Below are positions 40,817 through 50,045 of a stretch of DNA of 64,000 nt, piece by piece; within the stretch, counting starts at the first letter, position 1, and each line of letters begins with the position of its first letter. The position numbers were made by a program, and so were the translations under genes. Under the pieces are notes generated by a model, which saw nothing but the letters and a program-made list of their open reading frames with translations, was not told where the DNA came from and searched no databases. Origin of the DNA: Verrucomicrobiota bacterium (lineage in GTDB: Bacteria > Verrucomicrobiota > Verrucomicrobiia > Opitutales > Opitutaceae); the NCBI GenBank assembly GCA_016721945.1, contig JADKHC010000023.1:22198-86197 (forward strand), written 5' to 3'.

Positions 40817-41107
40817 GGTGAACTCCAGTTTCTACTGTGATGTTTATGTGCTGATTGAAATGAACTGCCGCGCGAAGGCGCAGGAAGTGTGAGAGAAAAG
40901 CTCTGGATACGGCTTTGGCAAGGGTTTTGATGACCTCATCTATACATGCGCAAAAAACCGCAAAAAACGCGTTTTGCATGAAAAATGTTACTAGACGAAT
41001 GGCGAAGAACACGTTGGCGAATGACTTCGGCGGTAAAGGAGGCCGACATCCGCGCCGTGCACTGGCGACTGGCTAGGCTATTTTTCGTTTCTGGAAGACA
41101 TCGAATC

Positions 41108-41491
41108 TCAAGCCGTCAGCGTTTTCGGTCCCGCGATGCTCCACGCTTTCGAAATGCGGCCGCTTTCGACCAAGTAGATCATCGTGAGCTCAATAGTACC
41201 GCAACCATCGGGGAACGTCCGAGTGACCAACTCGTGATCAATCACCGTGCCGCCCATAATAATCCTCTTCAATAAACAGGCGTGTAGATTCGGCTCGGCG
41301 AAACGAAGCGCGAAACGCTCCCGCAGCTCTATTGAACCCTTCGCCAACAACTTTGTTGGATGCTCGTACAACTCGGCGTCGTCGGCATAGATCGCCACGA
41401 GAGCCTCAAGGTCGCGCCGATTGAACGCATCGAACTGCGCTTGCACAATAGACTCGGGATTGTCGAAAGATATTTCAGAAGGTCTGGTCAT
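41108..41491 (-). CDS. SnoaL-like / NTF2-fold protein
   Basis: A 127-residue protein with the NTF2-like opening IVQAQFDAFNRRDLEALVAIYADDAELYEHP and ending TMIYLVESGRISKAWSI, typical of SnoaL-like small proteins that act as cyclases, isomerases or orphan ligand binders. No catalytic role can be assigned. It stands alone between gap and the xyloglucan regulator, with unannotated gaps of about 260-290 bases on each side. Confidence 0.75.
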   Translation of the reverse strand: MTRPSEISFDNPESIVQAQFDAFNRRDLEALVAIYADDAELYEHPTKLLAKGSIELRERFALRFAEPNLHACLLKRIIMGGTVIDHELVTRTFPDGCGTIELTMIYLVESGRISKAWSIAGPKTLTA

Positions 41492-41753
41492 AAGGATGTC
41501 GTCGTTGGCTCTTGTGCCATGTTCGGCTTTTCAGATATTTTCGAGCAATCACTGGTAGCCTTCAAACTCATTTCCCAATCGTCATAACAGGCCGTGAGCC
41601 CGCAAGCGAAACCGAAAGACCCATTTCGTACGAGCCCTCGCCCGCAAACAAAGCTGTGGGTTTCTATCCTTGTCGCATGTCGCGTGGTTGCGCTCTGGAT
41701 CTAAGGACGAAGTAACACGACTGTACTATCTCGATCGTTGCGCCGTCTCCCAA

Positions 41754-42845
41754 CTAGCGACGTGATGGCACGACTCGCTTGATCGCAGGTGGAGCGCCGA
41801 CCGAGGCACGCGTGACAAGTGCCACGGGGAAAACAATCGATTTTTCGGTCAATTGCTTATCGCCTGTATTTTGACGGTGGATACGGTCGAGCAGCACCTC
41901 GACGGCTCGATTACCCATAGCCCGCAAAGGTTGCCGCACCGTAGTCAACTGCGGCAATGTTGTGCGTGCAGACAGGGTGTCATCGAAGCCCGCGACCGAA
42001 ATGTCATCGGGCACCCGCAAGCCAACCTCCGAGAGCGCCTCCAGGCAGCCGGTGGCAACACCATCGCTCACGCAAAAAACAGCATGCGGCAGGAGTTCAC
42101 CGGCATGTTGCTGCAACCAGCTACGCATCGCGCGGTAACCGTCGTCACTGCAGAAGCCGGCGGGAATAATAAGTGCGTTGTCCAACCCGATATGCGCGCT
42201 GGCAAGCGCCCGTTTATAGCCGCGAAGACGACGGTCGGAACCAACGAGCCCCGCCACGCCAGACACATGGAGTATGCGCTTGTGTCCTTGAGAAATAAGA
42301 AAACGAACCACTTCATAGGCTCCACGCTCCTCATCGGTCTCGATGTTCACAACGTTCGGGAGCTCAACGTTAGCATGAATCGCGACGAATGGGGTGTGCC
42401 CCGGCAATACTTTTGCCGCTTCGCTTGTGAGTGTGGGGGCGATGAGGATCAACCCGTCGATGCGTCCATCGCACCAGCCAGGAAGTTTCGCTGCGCCACG
42501 CTGCCAGTCAAAAACAGTGGTATTCTGCTCATGAAGGGCAGCGGTCTCAAGGATGCCGTTAAACACTTCGAGAAAATAGGGGTTGAGCTCGCGGCTCTCA
42601 AACACCGTGGCAACACCGATTGTATCCATGCGGCGGTTAGCTAGGGCGCGGGCGGCAGCATTTGGCCGGTATTGCAAACGCAGCGCCGCCTCCTCGATGC
42701 GTTCGCGCGTTTCCGGAGAAATGCGCGACGAGGTGCGTGCGCCGTTCAGCACCGCAGAAGCCGCCATGGCAGAGACGCCGGCCTCGCGACCGACGTCAGA
42801 TAGTGTCGCTGCACGGACAGACTTTGCTTTTTTGGAGCTAGGCAT
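41754..42845 (-). CDS. LacI-family regulator of the xyloglucan locus
   Basis: 363 residues from ATG 42845 (MPSSKKAKSVRAATLSDV); 18 upstream residues are atypical. Helix-turn-helix: ATLSDVGREAGVSAMAASAVLNG, with AASAVLNG in place of the common TVSRVLNG. The effector domain shows DGLILIAPTL, GHKRILHVSGV, HAVFCVSDGVATGCLEAL and SVAGFDDTLSARTTLPQLTTV (in pieces). It lies directly downstream of the GH31 gene and on the same strand. Candidate TTTARCGTTAAA operators lie upstream of GH31 and of the MFS/GH74 genes. Confidence 0.9.
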   Translation of the reverse strand: MPSSKKAKSVRAATLSDVGREAGVSAMAASAVLNGARTSSRISPETRERIEEAALRLQYRPNAAARALANRRMDTIGVATVFESRELNPYFLEVFNGILETAALHEQNTTVFDWQRGAAKLPGWCDGRIDGLILIAPTLTSEAAKVLPGHTPFVAIHANVELPNVVNIETDEERGAYEVVRFLISQGHKRILHVSGVAGLVGSDRRLRGYKRALASAHIGLDNALIIPAGFCSDDGYRAMRSWLQQHAGELLPHAVFCVSDGVATGCLEALSEVGLRVPDDISVAGFDDTLSARTTLPQLTTVRQPLRAMGNRAVEVLLDRIHRQNTGDKQLTEKSIVFPVALVTRASVGAPPAIKRVVPSRR

Positions 42846-43009
42846 TGGTAAATTGACTTGGACCTGTCTGGGGCAAGCGCGGCAGACATGCAAAATCAAA
42901 TCGGTGGCTCCTTCGCATTCCTCGCCGCAGCTTGTCGCATAACGACAAGCTAAGCGGTTTCGCGGCGATTATCAGCCAACCCTGTCGGCGCTCCTAAAGG
43001 CGCGCCGGT

Positions 43010-45340
43010 TCAAGGAAGCTTGAAACGCAGGACGCGGGTGTCCGGGGTTGAAACGGTTACGATGGCGCCAAGCAGGTCCGTGGTAACCACGCCGCCTTCA
43101 ACGCCAGCGATCGTCTTCGCTCCAACCAGCTGGAGCTGCCAGCGACCACTGGGTTTACCGCTGAGAGAGGCGTCGATCTGCTGACCGTGACGTTTCACTG
43201 TAAGGGTCAAGCCCGGTTCACCGCGAAGTGTCGGCACAACACAAGTGGCCACAGCGCCGTCTGCGATCTCGTAGACACGGAACTGCGTGCCATCGGTAAA
43301 ATCGTAGTCGGGCTTAGCGTCCTGGCTGCCAAACGCAATAATCGCACCGGCGCGAACGAAGAGCGGCATATTCAAGAAACCGTATTGGCCTCGATGCCAG
43401 CAACCGCCTTCCTGGACCTCGCCCGTGAGCAAGTGAGTCCAGCGACCTTCCGGCAGATAATAATCCACCGAACCATCCTCCGTAAGCACGGGAGCCACCA
43501 GCAGCGAAGAGCCAAGCATGTACTGTCGCTCAAGCGTCGCGCAGGCAGGGTCGTTGGGGAACTCCAGCAACATCGCGCGCATCATCGGGATGCCTTCGCG
43601 GTGCGCTTCGCCTGCCGCTGCGTAGAGATACGGCATGAGACGACATTTGAGCTTCGTGAAAAAGCGCAGGACGTCGCACGCTTCGTCATTATAATTCCAC
43701 GGCACTCGATAGGACGAGCTGCCGTGTAACCGGCTATGTGAAGACATTAGCCCGAATGCTACCCAGCGCTTATATACTTCCACCGGCGGCAAGCCTTCGA
43801 AGCCACCGATATCGTGACTCCAGAAACCGAAACCGCACAAACCCAGCGACAAGCCGCCGCGCAGGCTCTCGGCCATCGATTCAAAGGTGGAATAACAATC
43901 GCCACCCCAGTGAACGGGGAATTTTTGCGCCGTAGTGTGAGCCGAACGCGCGAAGACCATCGCGTCGCCCTTGCCTCGGATTTCCTCAAGCAGCGTGAAA
44001 ACGGTTTCATTATAGAGAACCGTATAGTGATTGTGCATCTTCACTGGATCCGAGCCGTCGTGATATACAACATCGGTCGGGATGCGTTCACCGAAATCGG
44101 TTTTGAAGCTATCCACGCCCATCTCGGCCAGCTTACGCAATTGCGAGGCGAACCACTTGCAAGCGCCAGGATTCGTGAAGTCCACTATACCCATGCCCGG
44201 CTGCCAGAGATCGGTCTGCCAGACGCCGCCATCGGCCTTTTTCAAAAGATAACCTTCGCGTTTGGCCTCGTCGAAAAGCACGGAACGCTGGCCGATGTAC
44301 GGATTGATCCAGACGCAGATTTTCAAGCCACGTTCGTGGAGCCGTTTCAACAACCCTACCGGATCGGGAAACGTGCGCGGGTCCCACTGGAAATTGCACC
44401 AGTCGAATTCCCGCATCCAAAAACAATCGAAGTGAAAAACGTGCAGCGGCAGATCGCGCGACTTCATCCCCTCGATGAAACTCGTCACCGTCGCTTCGTC
44501 ATAGCTCGTCGTAAACGAGGTCGTCAGCCACAAGCCAAAAGACCACGCCGGCGGCAAGGCTGGACGGCCGGTCAGGGCCGTGAGTTTGCGCAGGATATCT
44601 TTCGGGGTCGGCCCGTGGATAACAAAATACTCCAAGCTTTCGCCGGGAATACTGAATTGTACCCGCGAGACTTTTTCCGAAGCCACTTCAAAGGAAACCG
44701 GCCCAGTCTCGTTAACGAGCACGCCGTAACCGCGATTCGTCAGATAAAAGGGAACTGCCTTGTACGCCTGATCGCTGCCCGTGCCGCCGTCCTTGTTCCA
44801 GTTTTCGACCACTTGTCCATTTTTGACAAAGGCCGTGAACCGCTCGCCCAGCCCGTAAACGCATTCGCCCACGCCCAGCGAAAGCTGCTCGTGTACAAAG
44901 CTGCCCTGGCCAGCCAACTGAACGTATCCAATTCCTCGTGACGCACTGCGCGTAATGACGCGGTCGCCCGACTTGAAGGTCAGCTCCCAGCCGTCCTTAC
45001 GGCGAACATGCACGGACAGATCTCCCGAGCGAAGCACCGCTTCCTCGGGGTTTTGGGAAATCTCCACCTTAGCGGGAGACTGAGGCACAAGCGGCACCTG
45101 CGGTCCGCGTTCTAGCCCGCCCGTGTAATGATCGATGCGTACTTTGACGACATCAGCCATCGGCGAGCTGAGTCGGATCGTCAGCAACGGTCCTTGCAGC
45201 GTATCTCCGCGGTGGCGGATGGGCCGTGTCGGCGCATGCACAACCAACGAATCGGATTCGGTAGTAATATCATGGGCTTCGGCCGGATAATGAGCCTGCA
45301 CGCCCGGCTGAAGGAGCCAGTTGCCATCGGTAAACTTCAT
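43010..45340 (-). CDS. yicI: GH31 alpha-xylosidase (YicI-like)
   Basis: 776 residues, close to E. coli YicI (772). No signal peptide, so cytoplasmic. The nucleophile lies in DSFKTDFGERIPTDV; the Phe after KTD is characteristic of alpha-xylosidases. Other landmarks are FHFDCFWMREFDWCNFQWD, the acid/base region FWSHDIGGFEG, and the N-terminal beta domain VYGLGERFTAFVKNGQVVENWNKDGGTG (in pieces). It removes the non-reducing-end xylose from imported xyloglucan oligosaccharides. The gene is divergent from the MFS/GH74/GH94 group 0.8 kb away. Confidence 0.94.
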   Translation of the reverse strand: MKFTDGNWLLQPGVQAHYPAEAHDITTESDSLVVHAPTRPIRHRGDTLQGPLLTIRLSSPMADVVKVRIDHYTGGLERGPQVPLVPQSPAKVEISQNPEEAVLRSGDLSVHVRRKDGWELTFKSGDRVITRSASRGIGYVQLAGQGSFVHEQLSLGVGECVYGLGERFTAFVKNGQVVENWNKDGGTGSDQAYKAVPFYLTNRGYGVLVNETGPVSFEVASEKVSRVQFSIPGESLEYFVIHGPTPKDILRKLTALTGRPALPPAWSFGLWLTTSFTTSYDEATVTSFIEGMKSRDLPLHVFHFDCFWMREFDWCNFQWDPRTFPDPVGLLKRLHERGLKICVWINPYIGQRSVLFDEAKREGYLLKKADGGVWQTDLWQPGMGIVDFTNPGACKWFASQLRKLAEMGVDSFKTDFGERIPTDVVYHDGSDPVKMHNHYTVLYNETVFTLLEEIRGKGDAMVFARSAHTTAQKFPVHWGGDCYSTFESMAESLRGGLSLGLCGFGFWSHDIGGFEGLPPVEVYKRWVAFGLMSSHSRLHGSSSYRVPWNYNDEACDVLRFFTKLKCRLMPYLYAAAGEAHREGIPMMRAMLLEFPNDPACATLERQYMLGSSLLVAPVLTEDGSVDYYLPEGRWTHLLTGEVQEGGCWHRGQYGFLNMPLFVRAGAIIAFGSQDAKPDYDFTDGTQFRVYEIADGAVATCVVPTLRGEPGLTLTVKRHGQQIDASLSGKPSGRWQLQLVGAKTIAGVEGGVVTTDLLGAIVTVSTPDTRVLRFKLP

Positions 45341-45369
45341 ACGTCGAGGAGGAAGAGGGTTACGCCAAG

Positions 45370-45382
45370 TTTAGCGTTAAAT
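45370..45382. promoter_or_regulatory. Candidate LacI operator upstream of GH31
   Basis: TTTAGCGTTAAAT, a central-CG palindrome (TTTA..CG..TAAA with one mismatch), 30 bases upstream of the alpha-xylosidase start. Central CG flanked by A/T-rich half-sites is typical of LacI-family operators. Confidence 0.5.
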
Positions 45383-45608
45383 TAGATTTATGGATTAACC
45401 GTCGAGATCAATTCTTTTTTTGCCTTTCGTTCCAAAAATCCGTGAATCCGTTGATTTGCTACATGCTGCGCCTCTCCGATCAAGTCGTGTTTACTCAGGA
45501 GCATCGGCGCTGGTCTTGGCACGGCTGGGAGCCCTCTAATAAATAGCATGCCGAAATTGCCGGTGTGCCACTGTTTCGGTAACGCGGGCAACAAGCTTTC
45601 CATCTTTG

Positions 45609-45672
45609 AATAGAAGATAACAAAGGGAACGAAGGCCTGTTGGTTCTTCCGAAATCTCTTCGTTACCTTCAT
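45609..45672. repeat. Dispersed repeat, copy A
   Basis: GAAGATAACAAAGGGAACG, then AAGGCCTGTTGGTTCTTC and ATCTCTTCGTTACCTTC. A reverse-complement copy with the same order lies at 56910-56990, about 11 kb away. The two ends of each copy are roughly inverted to one another, so it can form a hairpin. Confidence 0.7.
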
Positions 45673-45692
45673 CCTAAAAACACCGGTTTTTA

Positions 45693-45815
45693 ACCCCCCC
45701 AACCCCCCAATTGGGGCCGCCCCCCCCCCCCCCCCCCGCAACCGGCCCCCCCCGGGCAAGGAAAAGGGGGGTTTGTCCCCGCCGCCCGCTCCCGCGGCGC
45801 CCCCCGGGGGCAAAG
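45693..45815. repeat. G/C homopolymer tract (18-C run and neighbours)
   Basis: A dense set of C and G runs, including 18 consecutive C at 45720-45737, several CCCCCC/GGGGGG blocks and CCGGG steps. Any ORF across it is an artefact of the composition. It resembles the poly-G run at 5517 as a probable low-quality join. Confidence 0.85.
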
Positions 45816-46059
45816 GTTCATTTCTTCTGTAAAATTCAGTATAAAGCATAGGGTCATTGGCATGAGTCCGCCAGACCACGGCTCTCTAGGCTCGCAAAAG
45901 ATGTTGGAATCCCGCCCCAAAGTTCACGACGGTGCGCTCGATATTCTGTACCTGAGCGAAAGCGCGAGTTCGCCACGCTGGCGCTGACGTCGCGAAAGCA
46001 GGCACAAAACAAAAAATGAACCATCTGCACGAAAGGCTCGCACTTTGAAATGACACCGA

Positions 46060-46091
46060 TTTAGCGTCAGAACCATTGATTTAACGTTAAG
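46060..46091. promoter_or_regulatory. Candidate LacI operators upstream of the MFS/GH74 genes
   Basis: Two similar sites: TTTAGCGTCAGA (46060-46071) and TTTAACGTTAAG (46080-46091), the latter containing the perfect 10-bp palindrome TTAACGTTAA. They match the site before GH31 and lie 45-75 bases before the MFS start codon. Confidence 0.5.
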
Positions 46092-46135
46092 TCACCCCGT
46101 TCCCACCGCTTTTCGCCGTCCCCGTGGCCGTCCCT

Positions 46136-47461
46136 ATGACAAACGAATTCCCTGCTCCGCCTCCCAAGAAACCCGCTCACCTCCTGTTATGGGTGCCGAC
46201 GCTCTATCTTGCGATGGGGTTGCCCAACGTGACGGTTGGTGCCGTCGCCGCGATCATGTATAAAAACATGGGCGTTTCGACCGAAACGATCGCTATCTAC
46301 ACCAGCCAGCTGTATCTGCCCTGGGTTCTGAAGCCGCTCTGGTCGCCCTTCCTTGAGCCGTTTCGGACGAAGGGTTTTTGGGTGATTGCGATGCAGTTCG
46401 TGATGATGGCATCGCTGGGGTTGGTCGCGTTTTCCCTGCCGATACCTGGATTTTTTGCGATGTCGCTCGCGTTTTTTTGGATCACTGGATTTGCCTCGGC
46501 GACCCAGGACATCGTGGCAGATGGCGTCTTCATGACCACCGCCTCGCTGAAAGACCAAGCGCGGTATTCCGGCTTGCAGGGCATGTGTTGGAACATGGGC
46601 GCGGTGATCGCATCAGGCGTGCTGGTCTCGTTGACTGGCAAGATGCATGATGATTGGGGGCTCTCGTGGCAGCACTGCTGGATGATCATCATGGGGATGG
46701 TCGCGCTCATCATGGGCGGTTTTGGAATCTGGCACCTACGCGTTTTGCCGCCGGGGGAAATTTCGCCGATTCAGGGACACGGCATGGCTTCGGCGTTTCG
46801 CTCACTCAAGGAGTCATGGGTTTCTTTTTTTCAGAAGCCGCAAATCTGGTTCATGATCGTGGTGGTTTTCTTCTACCGGTTCGGCGAAGGCTTCATCGAA
46901 AAAATCGGGCCTATTTTCCTCCTCGACGCTCGTGAGGCCGGCGGACTTGGTCTGAGCAACCAAATTCAAGGCATGATCAATGGTTCGGTTGGCACGGTCG
47001 CCTTTATTGTCGGCGCGTTTCTAGGTGGTTTCCTCGCTTCGAAAATGACGCTGCGGCGCTCGTTTTTCATCCTGGCGCTGTCGCTCAACATTCCGCACCT
47101 GACTTATTATTACCTGAGTCACGCAATGCCCACCGAGCATGCGTGGATCGCTGGTATTGTCGTTATTGAGAAGTTCGGCTTCGGCATGGGCTCGGTGGGA
47201 CACATGCTCTACATGATGCAGCAGATCGCCCCCGGAGCCTTCCGAATGACGCACTACGCATTCGCCACCGGCATCATGGCGATGACCAAGTGGCTGACCG
47301 GCTGGATTAGCGGGCCCATTTTTGCCCACTTCGAACACAGCTACGCGAAATTCTTCACCTTTGTGCTGATCGCCTCGATCCCACCGGTAATCCTCGCCTT
47401 TGTCGCGCCGTTTCCCAAACGCTACGACGACTCGGCACAGACGCCTGCGGCAGGACACTAG
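46136..47461 (+). CDS. AmpG-like MFS transporter
   Basis: About 441 residues from ATG 46136 (MTNEFPAPPPKKPAHLLLW); a GTG four codons upstream is possible. Twelve helices and AmpG-type marks: TLYLAMGLPNVTVGAVAAIMY, LPWVLKPLWSPFLEPFRTKGFW (in pieces), FASATQDIVADGVF and ARYSGLQGMCWNMGAVIASG. AmpG itself imports muropeptides, but relatives in polysaccharide loci carry oligosaccharides. Followed 29 bases later by the secreted GH74, it probably imports xyloglucan oligosaccharides (inference). Confidence 0.85.
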   Translation: MTNEFPAPPPKKPAHLLLWVPTLYLAMGLPNVTVGAVAAIMYKNMGVSTETIAIYTSQLYLPWVLKPLWSPFLEPFRTKGFWVIAMQFVMMASLGLVAFSLPIPGFFAMSLAFFWITGFASATQDIVADGVFMTTASLKDQARYSGLQGMCWNMGAVIASGVLVSLTGKMHDDWGLSWQHCWMIIMGMVALIMGGFGIWHLRVLPPGEISPIQGHGMASAFRSLKESWVSFFQKPQIWFMIVVVFFYRFGEGFIEKIGPIFLLDAREAGGLGLSNQIQGMINGSVGTVAFIVGAFLGGFLASKMTLRRSFFILALSLNIPHLTYYYLSHAMPTEHAWIAGIVVIEKFGFGMGSVGHMLYMMQQIAPGAFRMTHYAFATGIMAMTKWLTGWISGPIFAHFEHSYAKFFTFVLIASIPPVILAFVAPFPKRYDDSAQTPAAGH

Positions 47462-47489
47462 TGCAGTGAGCCATTGCCGAACCTTTATC

Positions 47490-49775
47490 ATGTCGCTATG
47501 CGGAAAGCCATATCTCCTCAAACTCGGTCTTGTTCTGCTTCTGGCCTCCAGCGTGCTCGCCGCTGACGAAAACTACCTCTGGCGCAACGTCGTCATTGGC
47601 GGCGGCGGCTTCGTGACCGGCGTCGAATTTCATCCGACCGAACGCGGGCTCGCGTACGCCCGCACCGATGTTGGCGGCGCCTACCGCTGGGATGAAGCAA
47701 CCTCGCGCTGGACGCCACTGCTCGACTGGCTCGGCCAGGCTGACTGGAATCTTCAGGGCGTGGAGAGCGTTGCCCTGGACCCTACCGACCCCAACCGCGT
47801 CTACCTTGCCTGCGGCACCTACACGCAACATAAGCCTGAAATCGGCAACGGTGCGATTCTACGTTCCACGGATCGCGGCACAACCTGGGCGCGCACGGCG
47901 CTGCCTTTCAAACTCGGCGCCAACGAGGCCGGACGTGGCAGCGGCGAGCGTCTGATGGTCGACCCAAACCAGCCAAGCCACCTCTATTTCGGCACGCGAC
48001 GCGACGGTCTCTGGCAAAGCGCCGACTACGGCAAAAGCTGGACTCGTGTCACCAGTTTTCCCGAAGTGCCCGACGAAAGCGTCAAGCATCATCAAATACC
48101 CGGCGGGCCTTTCAACTACCTCGCCCAACCTGTCGGTATCGCCTGGGTTCGCTTTGACAAAAGCTGCGGGAAACCGGCCACTGCAACCCCGGTGGCCTAC
48201 GCCGCAGTATCGCGCACGGGCGAGAGCATTTTCCGCACAACCGACTCCGGCAAAACCTGGGCACCTTTGCCGAACCAACCCACCACGTTTCGTCCCACCG
48301 GGGCCGCCCTCGCCCCTGACGGAACACTCTACATCACCTACGGCGACGAACCCGGTCCTTCACGCATGCACAACGGCGCCGTATATAAATACGAACCCAC
48401 ACGAGGAACCTGGACTGAACTTACGCCGGAAAAACCTAAACCCACGTCTATCGACAGCGGTTTCGGATACGCCGGCGTCTGCGTCGATCCGGTGGACGCA
48501 AAAACTTTGCTCGTCAGCACCTGGGGTCGCAAAACGCCCTACGACGAAATCTTTCGCAGTCCGGATGGCGGCAAGTCCTGGCAACCACTCTTGGCCACCG
48601 CAACTTGGGATCATTCGTCTGCACCGTACACCGAGAGCATGACGCACCATTGGTTAAGCGACCTCGAGATCGACCCGTTCAACCGCGACCGCATCGTATT
48701 CAACACTGGCTACGGCCTCTGGGCTTCAACAAATGCCACCGCAGCAGGGCCGGTTCAACCGGCGCATTGGGTCTTTTTCAATGCCGGCCTCGAAGAGACT
48801 GTGCCACTTGCCCTCATCAGTCCGCCGATTGGCGCGCATTTGATCAGCGGCGTTGGCGATATAGATGGGTTCGTTCACGATGACTTTGCCGTTTCGCCAA
48901 GAAAAGGACGTTTCTCCGCGCCTGGGTATAAAAACACTGAGTGGCTCGATTATGCAGCGCTGAAACCTGCTACCATCGTGCGCTCCGGCACCACTTATCA
49001 GGACGACCGGATTCTCGCCGCCGTCTCTGACGATGGCGGCAACTCCTGGACTCCGTTGGCGAGCCAACCACCTCATACCGGTAATTCCCATCGATTCACC
49101 GCCGGCCCGGTTGCGATTTCCTCGGACGGGAAAACGATCACGTGGACACCCACCGGCAGCGCACCGTTCTTAACAACTGATCAAGGTCGGACATGGCAGC
49201 CGACTCTCTTGCCAACCAACATGCGTTTGGTCGGCGATCGCGTGGAGCCCAAAACATTTTATGGCTACGACGCCAAAGCCGGAGCGCTGTATGTCAGCAC
49301 GAACTCGGGTGCCTCCTTTAGGAAAACCCAGTCCAGTCTGGCCGTTCCTCCACGGCACCGCGACACGCAGGACATCGGTGATCTCGCCGCCGTACCGGGC
49401 TATGCGGGCGAGACCTGGCTCGCAGCGGGGGGCCAACTTTATCATTTCAAAAAACATGGGCTCGAAATGACTGCATTTCCTTTGCTCTCAGAAGTCGGAG
49501 CCGTCGGGTTTGGTAAATCTAGCCCGAACTCCGAGTATCCGGCAGTTTTCATCACCGCTACAATTAAAGGCACCCACGGGCTCTACCGCTCCGACAACAT
49601 CGGGGCAACCTGGGTAAAGCTAACCGATGCGTCTCATCAATTTGGTTCGGCTTCGCGACTAACCGGCGATCCGCGCGTGTTCGGGCGTGTGTATTTCTGC
49701 ACCGGCGGACGAGGCATCGTCTATGGCGAACGCGTTCCAGAAACCGGTTCGACTGGCGAACGCCCAGTCCATTAA
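47490..49775 (+). CDS. GH74 xyloglucanase
   Basis: 761 residues from ATG 47490, with a signal peptide (LKLGLVLLLASSVLAA); upstream frame extensions overlap the MFS gene and are rejected. The twin beta-propeller fold shows many sialidase-like Asp-box repeats (SxDxGxTW, e.g. STDRGTTW, TTDSGKTW, SPDGGKSW, SDDGGNSW, TTDQGRTW, STNSGASF, SDNIGATW). Typical GH74 sites are ARTDVGGAYRWD near the N-terminus and ISGVGDIDGFVHDD mid-chain, which hold the two catalytic Asp. It cuts the glucan backbone of xyloglucan outside the cytoplasm. Confidence 0.92.
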   Translation: MSLCGKPYLLKLGLVLLLASSVLAADENYLWRNVVIGGGGFVTGVEFHPTERGLAYARTDVGGAYRWDEATSRWTPLLDWLGQADWNLQGVESVALDPTDPNRVYLACGTYTQHKPEIGNGAILRSTDRGTTWARTALPFKLGANEAGRGSGERLMVDPNQPSHLYFGTRRDGLWQSADYGKSWTRVTSFPEVPDESVKHHQIPGGPFNYLAQPVGIAWVRFDKSCGKPATATPVAYAAVSRTGESIFRTTDSGKTWAPLPNQPTTFRPTGAALAPDGTLYITYGDEPGPSRMHNGAVYKYEPTRGTWTELTPEKPKPTSIDSGFGYAGVCVDPVDAKTLLVSTWGRKTPYDEIFRSPDGGKSWQPLLATATWDHSSAPYTESMTHHWLSDLEIDPFNRDRIVFNTGYGLWASTNATAAGPVQPAHWVFFNAGLEETVPLALISPPIGAHLISGVGDIDGFVHDDFAVSPRKGRFSAPGYKNTEWLDYAALKPATIVRSGTTYQDDRILAAVSDDGGNSWTPLASQPPHTGNSHRFTAGPVAISSDGKTITWTPTGSAPFLTTDQGRTWQPTLLPTNMRLVGDRVEPKTFYGYDAKAGALYVSTNSGASFRKTQSSLAVPPRHRDTQDIGDLAAVPGYAGETWLAAGGQLYHFKKHGLEMTAFPLLSEVGAVGFGKSSPNSEYPAVFITATIKGTHGLYRSDNIGATWVKLTDASHQFGSASRLTGDPRVFGRVYFCTGGRGIVYGERVPETGSTGERPVH

Positions 49776-50045
49776 CCCCGATCACACAGGCCAAATAACA
49801 ACGGCAATAAATGCACATGGAAGAGGCTTGCCCTGCACAAAAGTCTTCGATTTAGCCTTAAATCTCCACTTCATCCCCTGCCGCCTCACGTCATGTCGTC
49901 TTCTCCACACCAACTCGCATCGTTGCAGGCAGATTGTCGGCAAACGACTGCAACGGAGAACACCGCCATCAAAACGTCTTCGGGGCTCCTTGAAGCCACA
50001 CCGCCCAACCCCTGAGTCCCTTTTCCACAACCAACTCCTCCTCCT

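Larger units (their letters stand above)
45341..46135. other. Long intergenic region between GH31 and the MFS gene
   Basis: 795 bases with no credible gene. It holds two candidate LacI operators close to the two divergent genes, a dispersed inverted repeat (45609-45672) and a G/C homopolymer mess (45693-45815) that resembles an assembly fault. Confidence 0.7.

Noticed and set aside
43814..44941. 375-residue plus-strand ORF opposite GH31
   Set aside because: Shadow; no recognisable domain and GH31 motifs run through on the other strand.
45388..45879. 163-residue minus-strand ORF across the poly-C tract
   Set aside because: Its Pro/Gly-rich middle is produced by homopolymers and it has no family features.
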